DNA of 64,000 bases, taken from the NCBI GenBank assembly GCA_017409875.1, contig JAFQRW010000011.1, positions 186,001 through 250,000 on the forward strand, read 5' to 3'. Numbering within the stretch: the stretch's first letter is position 1; each line of letters opens with the position of its first letter. The position numbers and the translations under genes were made by a program. This stretch comes from Clostridia bacterium. GTDB taxonomy: Bacteria > Bacillota > Clostridia > RGIG6154. The notes beneath the pieces were generated by a model. The model did no database searches, was not told the DNA's origin, and saw nothing but the letters and a program-made list of their open reading frames with translations. Of the stretch, positions 56,860 through 64,000 are shown piece by piece.

Positions 56860-58161
56860 TTAATTGTCTTTGGCGTATTCATCAATTATTCCAAGTGCAC
56901 GTTCAGAAATCTTTAAGTTTTTCTCTCTCTTTTTTCTGATATGCTCTTGTAAAGAAGAAATTATCCCAAAATTAATATTCATAGGTTGAAACTTAACTAT
57001 AGTTTCATCGCTGATATAATGAGAAAGAGCACCAATAGCAGTTTCTCTCGGCAAAACATCAGCCTGTCCTTTTTTAATAATCTGTGACAAATATATACCT
57101 ACCGCAAGGCCCGATGCAGCAGATTCAATATATCCTTCAACGCCGGTAATTTGACCTGCAAAAAATATTTTCTTATCCTTTTTAAGTTGGTACATATTAT
57201 TGAGTAATTTAGGTGAATTGATGTAAGTATTTCTATGCATAACACCATATCTTACAAATTCAGCATTTTTAAGTGCAGGAATCAAACCAAAAACTCTTTT
57301 TTGCTCACCAAATTTTAGGTGGGTCTGGAAACCTACCATATTATAAAGTGTAGCCTCAGAATTATCCTGTCTGAGTTGAACAACAGCATAAGGTTCTTTT
57401 CCTGTCTTAGGATCAGGTAACCCAACAGGCTTTAGAGGACCAAAGAGCAGTGTTTGCACACCGCGTGAAGCCATAACCTCTACAGGCATACAACCTTCGA
57501 ACACTTTATTGTTTTCAAATTCTTTAAGATGAGCGCACTCAGCATTAACAAGCTCGTTGTAAAAGATTTCATACTCTTTTTCGTTCATCGGGCAGTTAAT
57601 ATAACACGCCTCACCTTTGTCATATCGTGATGCTTTATAAGCATTTGAAAAATCTATAGATTCTGCGGTTATGACAGGAGCCGCTGCATCAAAAAAGTGC
57701 AGGTACTCATCACCGGTTAATCTTGCTATTTCTTGTGAGAGAGCATCTGAAGTTAAAGGACCTGTAGCAATTACCGTAAAATTGCCATCAGGAATACGAG
57801 TAATTTCGCCATTAACTACTTCAATATTTTCGTTTTTAAGCAACATTTTGCTTACATATTCAGAAAATTTTTCACGATCAACTGCCAAAGCTCCGCCCGC
57901 CGGAACGCTATTTAAATCAGCAGATTTGATTATTATTGAATCAAGCCGTCTCATTTCTTCTTTTAAGAGTCCGGGAGCATTTTCAAGTCCTGCAGCACGC
58001 AAGGAATTAGAACATACAAGTTCAGCAAAAGTGTTTAAAGAGTGTGCAGGAGAAAACTTTTCGGGTTTCATCTCAAACAGTTTAACTTTAATACCTCTTT
58101 TAGCAAGTTGCCATGCACATTCACAGCCTGCGAGTCCTGCTCCTACTACATTAACTGTCAA
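56860..58161 (-). CDS. trmFO: Folate-dependent tRNA (uracil-5-)-methyltransferase TrmFO
   Basis: FAD-dependent formation of m5U54 in tRNA using methylene-THF. 433 residues starting [40 protein letters not shown], with [25 protein letters not shown] and a C-terminal [23 protein letters not shown]. The start is TTG 58161, 9 nt after GGGAGG, overlapping the topA stop as TTGA; a frame to 58191 would add a charged tail lacking homology. Confidence 0.96.
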   Translation of the reverse strand: MTVNVVGAGLAGCECAWQLAKRGIKVKLFEMKPEKFSPAHSLNTFAELVCSNSLRAAGLENAPGLLKEEMRRLDSIIIKSADLNSVPAGGALAVDREKFSEYVSKMLLKNENIEVVNGEITRIPDGNFTVIATGPLTSDALSQEIARLTGDEYLHFFDAAAPVITAESIDFSNAYKASRYDKGEACYINCPMNEKEYEIFYNELVNAECAHLKEFENNKVFEGCMPVEVMASRGVQTLLFGPLKPVGLPDPKTGKEPYAVVQLRQDNSEATLYNMVGFQTHLKFGEQKRVFGLIPALKNAEFVRYGVMHRNTYINSPKLLNNMYQLKKDKKIFFAGQITGVEGYIESAASGLAVGIYLSQIIKKGQADVLPRETAIGALSHYISDETIVKFQPMNINFGIISSLQEHIRKKREKNLKISERALGIIDEYAKDN

Positions 58162-60239
58162 GCTTTTTTGCCTCCCTTTTCTTTCTGGCAATCAGGGTTG
58201 CTACATTTAATTCTTTTGTGACCCCTAAATGAGTTTCTAACCAACATACTGCCGCACTTCTCGCATTTTTCTTTAAGTGGTTCATCCCATGTCATAAAAT
58301 CACACTTTGGATTGTTTTCGCATCCAAAATACTTCTTACCTTTTGCTGATTTTTTCTGCAAAATCATACCACCGCATTTTGGACAATTTACACCTGTTTC
58401 AACCGCAATAGCTTTAGTATTTCTGCATTCGGGGAATCCCGGACATGCAAGGAATTTACCAAATCTACCTTGCTTGATAACCATTTTACGGCCACATTTT
58501 TCACAAACAACATCGCTTTCTTGGTCCTGAACGACAACTTTTTTCATTTTTTCTTCTGCTGTTTTAATTTCAGTTTTAAGTTCACCGTAAAAATTGTCTA
58601 AAATATCAGTCCAAAGCTTTCCCTCTTCTATTTCATCAAGCTGTTTTTCCATATTTGCAGTAAAGTCGACATCAACAATATTTGAAAAGTGCTTTGTCAT
58701 AAGCCCGTTAACAATATCTCCAAGTTCAGTAGGCTTTAAGGTTTTTTGTTCTTTTACAATATATCCTCTGTCTAAAATAGTCGATATAGTCGGGGAATAT
58801 GTGCTTGGTCTTCCAATGCCATTCTCTTCCATAGCTCTGATAAGCGAAGCTTCTGTGTATCTTGATGGCGGTGCGGTAAAGTTTTGCTTTGGTAAAATTT
58901 CCTCAACAATTACCCTTTCGCCTTCATTAAGCATTGGCAACATTCCTTCATCTTGCTTTGCTTCATCAGTAGATTCTTCATAAATTTTAGTGAATCCTGC
59001 GAATTTAACTTTGATACCGCTTGCTTTAAAGATATATTTATCTGCACAAATATCTGCATTTATTGTATCGTAAACTGCTTTTGCCATCTGGCTTGCAACA
59101 AATCTCTCCCAGATAAGTTTATAAAGTCTAAACTGTTCCGGCTTTAAAGATTCCTTAACGATAGCAGGTGTTAAGAAAACATTAGTTGGTCTGATAGCTT
59201 CGTGTGCATCCTGAGCATTGCTTTTAGTTTTGTACTGTGGCATATAATCTGGCGTGTACTCGGGAGGATAATTTTCTTTCAAAAACGCTTTACAAGCTAC
59301 CCCTGCCTCATGAGATATTCTGAGCGAGTCGGTTCTCATATATGTTATAAGACCAACAGCTCCCTCACCTTTAATCTCAACTCCTTCGTAAAGCATCTGA
59401 GCAACACTCATAGTTCTTTTGGTAGTAAAGTTAAGCTTTCTTGATGCTTCCTGCTGAAGTGTAGAAGTAGTAAAGGGCGGAGCCGGATTTTTTTCCTTAA
59501 TACCTGTTTTTAAATCCCGAACATAAAACTCTGCATTTTTTATTACCTGCAAAACATTATCAGCCTGCTCTTTAGAGCTAATTTCGAGTTTACCTTTATT
59601 GGTTCCATGAAATTTTGCAGAAAATTTTTCTTTGGCATTTTCTCTAGAAAAATCTCCTGTAATTGTCCAATACTCCTTAGGAACAAATTTATTAATTTCG
59701 TCCTCACGATCACATATAATTTTTGTGGCAACTGACTGTACTCTTCCTGCACTCAATCCCTTTTTAACGTTTTTCCACAAAAGTGGACTGATTTTATAGC
59801 CAACTATTCTGTCTAGAATTCTTCTTGCTTGCTGGGCATTTACAAGATTTTCGTCAATTGGTCTTGCGTGTTTCAAGCTCTCTTTAACAGCATTTTTTGT
59901 AATTTCATTAAATGTAATTCTCACATCGCCTTTGCCATCAATTCCCAGTACGTTAGAAAGATGCCACGAAATTGCCTCACCCTCACGGTCAGGGTCAGTT
60001 GCAAGATAAACTTTTTTTGCAGCTGATGCTTCTTTTTTTAATTTAGACAACAATTCACCTTTGCCGCGTATTGTTATATATCTTGGCTGAAAGTTATTTT
60101 CGAGGTCAACTCCAATCTGGCTTTTAGGCAAATCTACAAGGTGCCCCATCGAAGCCATAACCTTGTAATTCTTGCCAAGATATTTTTTAATTGTACTTGC
60201 CTTTGCAGGAGACTCTACGATTACTAAGTTATCTGACAT
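58158..60239 (-). CDS. topA: DNA topoisomerase I
   Basis: Type IA enzyme relaxing negative supercoils, 693 residues. TOPRIM domain opening [32 protein letters not shown] acidic motif, and catalytic tyrosine in [14 protein letters not shown] (about residue 298). Three C-terminal C4 zinc fingers: CEKCGRKM...CPGFPEC, CPKCGGM...CENNPKC and CEKCGSM...CSNPDC. Start ATG 60239 with TGGAGG; a further 19 codons upstream lack a site. Confidence 0.97.
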   Translation of the reverse strand: MSDNLVIVESPAKASTIKKYLGKNYKVMASMGHLVDLPKSQIGVDLENNFQPRYITIRGKGELLSKLKKEASAAKKVYLATDPDREGEAISWHLSNVLGIDGKGDVRITFNEITKNAVKESLKHARPIDENLVNAQQARRILDRIVGYKISPLLWKNVKKGLSAGRVQSVATKIICDREDEINKFVPKEYWTITGDFSRENAKEKFSAKFHGTNKGKLEISSKEQADNVLQVIKNAEFYVRDLKTGIKEKNPAPPFTTSTLQQEASRKLNFTTKRTMSVAQMLYEGVEIKGEGAVGLITYMRTDSLRISHEAGVACKAFLKENYPPEYTPDYMPQYKTKSNAQDAHEAIRPTNVFLTPAIVKESLKPEQFRLYKLIWERFVASQMAKAVYDTINADICADKYIFKASGIKVKFAGFTKIYEESTDEAKQDEGMLPMLNEGERVIVEEILPKQNFTAPPSRYTEASLIRAMEENGIGRPSTYSPTISTILDRGYIVKEQKTLKPTELGDIVNGLMTKHFSNIVDVDFTANMEKQLDEIEEGKLWTDILDNFYGELKTEIKTAEEKMKKVVVQDQESDVVCEKCGRKMVIKQGRFGKFLACPGFPECRNTKAIAVETGVNCPKCGGMILQKKSAKGKKYFGCENNPKCDFMTWDEPLKEKCEKCGSMLVRNSFRGHKRIKCSNPDCQKEKGGKKA

Positions 60240-60258
60240 AATTTCCTCCAATATACTA

Positions 60259-61368
60259 TCATTTGATTTTATATCTATTACCTTCACATTTTTCAATTAC
60301 ATCTAAAAGCTCTAAATTCACAAGACATACAGACACATTTGTTACAGAAATATTAGTTTCTTTTATAATCTCGTCTATATGTAAAATCTTTCCCGAAAGT
60401 GCTTTTAATATAACTTTTTCTTCACACTCAAAACTCTCAAGAACTTTTTCATCAACTTCAGGAAGATTAACTTGTCTATTATTAAAATCAAGATTTTCAT
60501 TTAAAAGTTCGGGATATTTTGAAAAATAGTCAATTAATATATCTTCAGGACAAGTTACTAATATTCCACCCTCTTTGATATATCTATTGCTTCCCTTATA
60601 AAACTCGCTGTTGATGCTTCCGGGTATTACATAAGCATCTCTGCCATAAAGAGCTGTCCAGTTGAAAGTATGAGATGTCCCGCTTTTTGCACCGCATTGT
60701 ACAAAAACTGTTGCATCTGAAATACCTGCAAGCAATCTGTTGCGAAATATAAAGTTTTCTTTGTATGCACGAATTCCAAATGGATACTCTGTTATAAATA
60801 GCCCGCCACTTTGCAAAATGCTGTTTTTAAGCCTGAAGTGCACAGCGGGATAAGTAATGTTAATTCCACATGGTAATATTACTACTGTAGAAAGAACAGT
60901 TTTGTTAATATTAGCTTCAATTCCTTCAGCAAATCCGGCAACAATTTGTAACCCTGCATCTGACAATGCTTCTGAAAACCACCTTGCATTACTTATCCCC
61001 TCTTGGTTATGCTTTCTTGAGCCAATAACCGTAACTTTAGGAAGTTTAAGCTTCTTAAAATCACCTTTTGCATAGAGAACAATAGGCGGCATATCAGTAT
61101 ACTTTAATAGATTTGGATAGAAATCATCATTTTGGTTTATAATTGCAATTTCTTCTTTTTCACAACGCAAAATTATTTTCTCTGCCTGTTTTAAATCTTT
61201 CCTAAGCATATTAACTTTTTGTTTGTCAGGCAAATTAAGTAAATCTTCATCTGTAAAGCTATTAAATGCATTTTCTGAAGTTTTGTACTTTTCAATTAAT
61301 TTGTTAAATATATCAGGGCGGTTAATGAGCATTGCAGAAAACCAGACATCATATAATTTATCACTCAT
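60259..61368 (-). CDS. dprA: DNA processing protein DprA
   Basis: RecA loader in transformation-type DNA uptake, also widespread in non-competent species. About 369 residues: an N-terminal helical part with LPDKQKVNMLRKDLKQAEKI, a Rossmann fold (VTVIGSRKHNQEG, IVAGFAEGIEANINKTVL, PCGINITYPA, FIFRNRLLAGISDATVFVQCGAKSGTSHTFNWTALYGRDAYVIPG) and a C-terminal winged helix (about 305-369). ATG 61368 is best spaced from GAGGTGG; GTG 61377 is in frame. It overlaps the rlmB-like gene. Confidence 0.95.
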   Translation of the reverse strand: MSDKLYDVWFSAMLINRPDIFNKLIEKYKTSENAFNSFTDEDLLNLPDKQKVNMLRKDLKQAEKIILRCEKEEIAIINQNDDFYPNLLKYTDMPPIVLYAKGDFKKLKLPKVTVIGSRKHNQEGISNARWFSEALSDAGLQIVAGFAEGIEANINKTVLSTVVILPCGINITYPAVHFRLKNSILQSGGLFITEYPFGIRAYKENFIFRNRLLAGISDATVFVQCGAKSGTSHTFNWTALYGRDAYVIPGSINSEFYKGSNRYIKEGGILVTCPEDILIDYFSKYPELLNENLDFNNRQVNLPEVDEKVLESFECEEKVILKALSGKILHIDEIIKETNISVTNVSVCLVNLELLDVIEKCEGNRYKIK

Positions 61369-62143
61369 TAATGCCACCTCTTTGTCTTAATGCTTCATAC
61401 ATAAGCACAGCTCCTGCAACAGAAACATTCAAAGATTCTGCTTTACCTAAAATAGGTATTTTAACAGGAATAATACTTTTCAAACTCATTAGCTCGCAAG
61501 AAAGTCCGTGAGCTTCATTTCCAAGACAAATTACGCACCTTTGCTTTAAATCTGCCTCAAAATGAGATTTGTTTGCCTGCAAAGAGCCTGCAAATAATTT
61601 AAAATCGTCTTCTTGTAGTTTTCTTAATTCTTCCAAATACCTTTTTTCCCTTATAATATCAACATGAAAACAAGAACCCATTGTAGCGCGAATAATTTTA
61701 GGTGAGTAAACATCTGCACACTCAGGTGAAAGAATTACTAACTTAATGCCTGCCGCATCTGCAGTTCTTATAATAGCGCCAATATTTCCCGGATCACTTA
61801 AATTATCAAGATACACAGCAAGCGTAATAATTGAAAAATCAGGGTTATTTTCTGCAATTTTCATAACAGCCAAAACACCCTGCGGAGATTTTGTGTCAGA
61901 AATTGCTTCCATTATATAGTCAGGAACACAATAAACATCAAAATCTGAAGGATTTACAATTTCCTTATATTTTTCCGTAACAAAAATACTCTTTACATTG
62001 CTTCGGGAATGCAAAACTGCCTCTTTAACAATATTTTCTCCCTCTGCAATATAAAGTCCGCTTTCCATACGATTACTTTTGTTTTTTAATTGTTTTGCTT
62101 CTTTAACCAGACGGTTTGCAGCACTACTGATATTAGTTATCAA
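61361..62143 (-). CDS. TrmH/SpoU-family RNA 2'-O-methyltransferase
   Basis: 260 residues. N-terminal RNA-binding domain (ANRLVKEAKQLKNKSNRMESGLYIAEGENIVKEA) and a SPOUT knot domain with LDNLSDPGNIGAIIRTADAAG (motif 1), CVICLGNEAHGLS (motif 2) and VKIPILGKAESLNVSVAGAVLMYEALRQR (motif 3). Related to RlmB and TsnR; the modified rRNA or tRNA position cannot be told. The TTG start at 62143 follows AAGGGTGA. First gene of the operon running to trmB. Confidence 0.88.
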   Translation of the reverse strand: MITNISSAANRLVKEAKQLKNKSNRMESGLYIAEGENIVKEAVLHSRSNVKSIFVTEKYKEIVNPSDFDVYCVPDYIMEAISDTKSPQGVLAVMKIAENNPDFSIITLAVYLDNLSDPGNIGAIIRTADAAGIKLVILSPECADVYSPKIIRATMGSCFHVDIIREKRYLEELRKLQEDDFKLFAGSLQANKSHFEADLKQRCVICLGNEAHGLSCELMSLKSIIPVKIPILGKAESLNVSVAGAVLMYEALRQRGGINE

Positions 62144-62176
62144 AAAATCACCCTTTTAGCGTAACTCACCTACATT

Positions 62177-62205
62177 ATAATAAGCCAAAAAAGAAAGGTT
62201 GTCAA
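62177..62205 (-). promoter_or_regulatory. Promoter of the rlmB-like to trmB operon
   Basis: Minus strand TTGACA (62200-62205), 17-nt spacer, TATTAT (62177-62182), about 34 bases before the first gene. Confidence 0.8.
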
Positions 62206-62212
62206 TATTTTT

Positions 62213-62731
62213 TTATATTTCAAAGTGTGTTCCGGCAACAAAAGTGAAAATGCATGCCACCTTTAGTGCGTAAAACAATCTTGTTTTTTTATAAAACATA
62301 GGACTGTTTACTAATACCTTTAAATCTTTTTCAAGCCCAAGAGCATAAATAACCGCATCTGCTATATATTTTTCAATTTGCGGATAATTCTTCTTAATAT
62401 ATTCTCTTAAATATATAACATTATCAGAACTAAATCCTTTGTAATTTAAAAAATTATATTCAAATTCATCATAAGATACAACTGTGCAGCCTTCAGCAAA
62501 TTCAGCAAAATCTTTAATAACAGTTTCAAGTGATTCTGCATACTCTAATTCTTTGTTTGTAATGTTAGTAAATAACTCTAATTCTTCAGTCTGTGGTCTT
62601 AATGGCTTAACTAACTTTGAAAAAGTGTCACAAATTTCGCCATTTATGATTTTAACTGCACTTATTAGTAAAATATCATCGTTTTCAGGGCTAACTCCGT
62701 TCGTTTCAATATCAACAGTAATATAATTCAT
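62213..62731 (-). CDS. Degenerate DnaQ/RNase T-like exonuclease-fold protein
   Basis: About 172 residues. The first exonuclease motif is intact: YITVDIETNGVSPENDDILLISAVKIINGEI. The second motif reads VSYDEFEYNFLNYKG, where the usual Asn/Asp metal positions are altered, and the C-terminal HxAxxD motif is missing (the matching region reads TRLFYALKVACIF). It therefore looks catalytically inactive. Start ATG 62731 follows GAGGAG; a longer frame to 62872 runs back into nth and is not supported. Only 10 bases separate it from nth, so the two are co-transcribed. Confidence 0.65.
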   Translation of the reverse strand: MNYITVDIETNGVSPENDDILLISAVKIINGEICDTFSKLVKPLRPQTEELELFTNITNKELEYAESLETVIKDFAEFAEGCTVVSYDEFEYNFLNYKGFSSDNVIYLREYIKKNYPQIEKYIADAVIYALGLEKDLKVLVNSPMFYKKTRLFYALKVACIFTFVAGTHFEI

Positions 62732-62741
62732 AATTTTCTCC

Positions 62742-63371
62742 TCACTTAAGTTTTTTAGGACAAATGTCCCTAACCGGGCATTCGTCACAATTTGGTTTTC
62801 TTGCATTACAGTACTTTCTTCCATGAAGCACAAGTTGATGACAAAATTTTGTCTGGATTTCAGGCGGAACAATCTTTTTTAAGTCCATTTCTATCTTAAA
62901 CGGATCAGTGTTTTTGCTAAGTCCCATTCTTTGTGAAAGTCTTGATGCATGGGTATCAACAACGATAGATGGTACATTGAATGCTTCACCCAAAATAAGG
63001 TTGGCTGTTTTTCTTCCAACTCCATCAATTTCAAGCAGCTGTTCCATTGTACCGGGCACTTCTCCACCAAATAATTCACAAAGTTTTTTGCATCCATATT
63101 TAATATTTTTTGCCTTGTTTTTATATAATCCTAAAGTTTTAATATAATCTTCAAGCTCACATAGATCCGCCTCAGCAAAATCAAATGCTGTCTTATATCT
63201 TTTGTATAGTTTTTCAGTTACTTCATTAACTCTGTCATCTTTACATTGCGCAGAGAGTTCAGTAGAAATCAAAAGCTGCAAAGTGTTCTCTGTTTTAAGT
63301 GAACATTTTGCATCAGGATACTCTTTGTTTAATATATTATAAACCAACAACACAAAATCTTTCTTTCTCAT
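62742..63371 (-). CDS. nth: Endonuclease III
   Basis: DNA glycosylase/AP lyase for oxidised pyrimidines, 209 residues. Helix-hairpin-helix LLEIDGVGRKTANLILG with catalytic Lys (about residue 120) and Asp in VVDTHASRLSQRM. The 4Fe-4S loop has C-x6-C-x2-C-x5-C spacing in CNARKPNCDECPVRDIC. Start ATG with GGAGG. Confidence 0.97.
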   Translation of the reverse strand: MRKKDFVLLVYNILNKEYPDAKCSLKTENTLQLLISTELSAQCKDDRVNEVTEKLYKRYKTAFDFAEADLCELEDYIKTLGLYKNKAKNIKYGCKKLCELFGGEVPGTMEQLLEIDGVGRKTANLILGEAFNVPSIVVDTHASRLSQRMGLSKNTDPFKIEMDLKKIVPPEIQTKFCHQLVLHGRKYCNARKPNCDECPVRDICPKKLK

Positions 63372-63391
63372 AAACTTGCCTCCATTTATTT

Positions 63392-63419
63392 ATTTTAACA
63401 TATTTTTTATCAAAATCAA
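63392..63419 (-). promoter_or_regulatory. Promoter of nth
   Basis: Minus strand TTGATT (63414-63419), 16-nt spacer, TAAAAT (63392-63397). Confidence 0.6.
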
Positions 63420-63437
63420 ACATATTTCAAAAATAAC

Positions 63438-63466
63438 TTGCAAAGCCCAACAAAAAAATATATAAT
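63438..63466 (+). promoter_or_regulatory. Promoter of rarA
   Basis: TTGCAA (63438-63443), 17-nt spacer, TATAAT (63461-63466). Confidence 0.75.
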
Positions 63467-63498
63467 TATGGTAAGAATTTTTGTATGGAAGTGATATT

Positions 63499-64000
63499 TT
63501 GACAAGTCCATTAGCAGACAGATTAAGGCCTGTTATTCCCCAAGATGTTGTTGGTCAGCAACACTTATTAGGCGAAGGTAAAATGCTCAGCAAAATCATT
63601 AGCAGCAAATATATACCAAATATGATTTTTTACGGGCCATCAGGTGTTGGAAAAACAACTGTTGCAAACATAATAGCTAATATTTCTGATAAAAAGCTTT
63701 ATAAACTTAACGCAACAAATTGCTCTGTTTCTGATGTAAAAGCTATCATAAATGACACAGAATGTATAGACGCATCAAATGGCATCTTATTATATCTTGA
63801 CGAAATACAGAATTTCAATAAAAAGCAGCAACAATCTCTACTTGAAGTTGTTGAAAACGGACGCATCACACTTATAGCAAGCACAACAGAAAACCCGTAT
63901 TTTTACGTATATAATGCACTCTTGTCACGTTGCACCGTTTTTGAATTTAAACCTGTTGATGAAGACAGTATTATCAATGCACTAAAACGTGGTGTAAGCA
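63499..64000 (+). CDS. rarA: Replication-associated recombination protein RarA, N-terminal part
   Basis: AAA+ ATPase acting at stalled replication forks (MgsA/RarA, WRNIP1 relatives). The first 167 residues are present: PLADRLRPVIPQDVVGQQHLLGEG, Walker A YGPSGVGKTT (about 45-53), Walker B ILLYLDEIQNFNKKQQ and sensor LIASTTENPYF with the arginine finger LLSRC. The gene runs out of the window. The start is TTG 63499 after GGAAGTG; no ATG is close. Confidence 0.93.
   Translation, partial: MTSPLADRLRPVIPQDVVGQQHLLGEGKMLSKIISSKYIPNMIFYGPSGVGKTTVANIIANISDKKLYKLNATNCSVSDVKAIINDTECIDASNGILLYLDEIQNFNKKQQQSLLEVVENGRITLIASTTENPYFYVYNALLSRCTVFEFKPVDEDSIINALKRGVS

Noticed and set aside
62732-62872. 47-residue N-terminal extension of the exonuclease-like protein
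   Set aside because: It overlaps the end of nth in another frame and lacks a start signal; the family fold begins at MNYITVDIE.
1-64000. CRISPR arrays, prophage, rRNA operon or integrative element
   Set aside because: No regularly spaced repeats, phage or conjugation genes or rRNA sequence were seen. The tRNA-Pro is intact and I noticed no partial copy of its 3' end or adjoining integrase.

Overview
The window is AT-rich and almost fully coding, and reads as a chromosomal segment of an anaerobic, endospore-forming member of the Bacillota, class Clostridia. The supporting signs are a spoIIAA-spoIIAB-sigF operon, sipL (DUF3794 plus LysM), yunB and a GerA-type germinant receptor operon, an HrcA/CIRCE heat-shock operon, GTP-dependent PEP carboxykinase, tmcAL, a dockerin protein, strong GGAGG ribosome sites and many TTG start codons. 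I cannot name the species.

Layout. 1-2.6 kb: 5' part of ligA, an esterase-like hydrolase and yunB. 2.7-6.3 kb: mglBAC sugar importer. 6.3-15.6 kb: purine operon purE-purM-purN-purO-purH(formyltransferase only)-purD-purL behind one sigma-A promoter and a ZTP riboswitch. 15.7-17.1 kb: spoIIA operon. 17.2-20.9 kb: methyltransferase, small DUF2007-like protein and valS. 21.0 kb: tRNA-Pro(GGG). 21.2-26.6 kb: divergent sipL and gerA/gerB/gerC operon with sporulation-type promoters. 26.7-31.7 kb: nrdR, lysS, rsmA, pckG. 31.7-33.4 kb: B12-type radical SAM protein. 33.5-38.6 kb: lone MsmX-type sugar ATPase, then potABCD. 38.6-39.3 kb: an intact IS200-like element. 39.3-45.2 kb: mutS2, a TIM-barrel isomerase, a TRIC-family membrane protein, a small dockerin protein and tmcAL. 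45.3-50.9 kb: hrcA-grpE-dnaK-dnaJ-prmA under CIRCE. 51.0-52.4 kb: SLH-M15 peptidase fusion. 52.4-54.4 kb: NhaC-family transporter under a lysine riboswitch. 54.4-62.2 kb: rlmB-like, dprA, topA, trmFO, typA, trmB operon. 62.2-64 kb: degenerate exonuclease-like gene, nth, and the start of rarA.

How it works together. The purine operon carries seven enzymes but not purF, purC, purB or purK, so the pathway is completed elsewhere. Its last two steps use two separate proteins instead of bifunctional PurH. The ZTP riboswitch ties the operon to the Z-nucleotide AICAR pool that accumulates when 10-formyl-THF is short. The spoIIA, sipL, yunB and ger genes cover forespore commitment, coat assembly and germination.

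Most of the window is recognisable housekeeping and sporulation gene content; I did not find a convincing wholly new multi-gene system. The most informative points are: the IS200-like insertion exactly at the potD stop codon, with a reconstructable empty site and a fold-back that can hide the transposase ribosome site; the lysine riboswitch that re-labels an 'Na+/H+ antiporter' as a probable lysine transporter; the split purH/purO arrangement; and an apparently leaderless sigma-G promoter in front of gerA. The only stretch over 300 bases without a protein gene (54036-54375) is filled by the lysine riboswitch, its terminator and its promoter.
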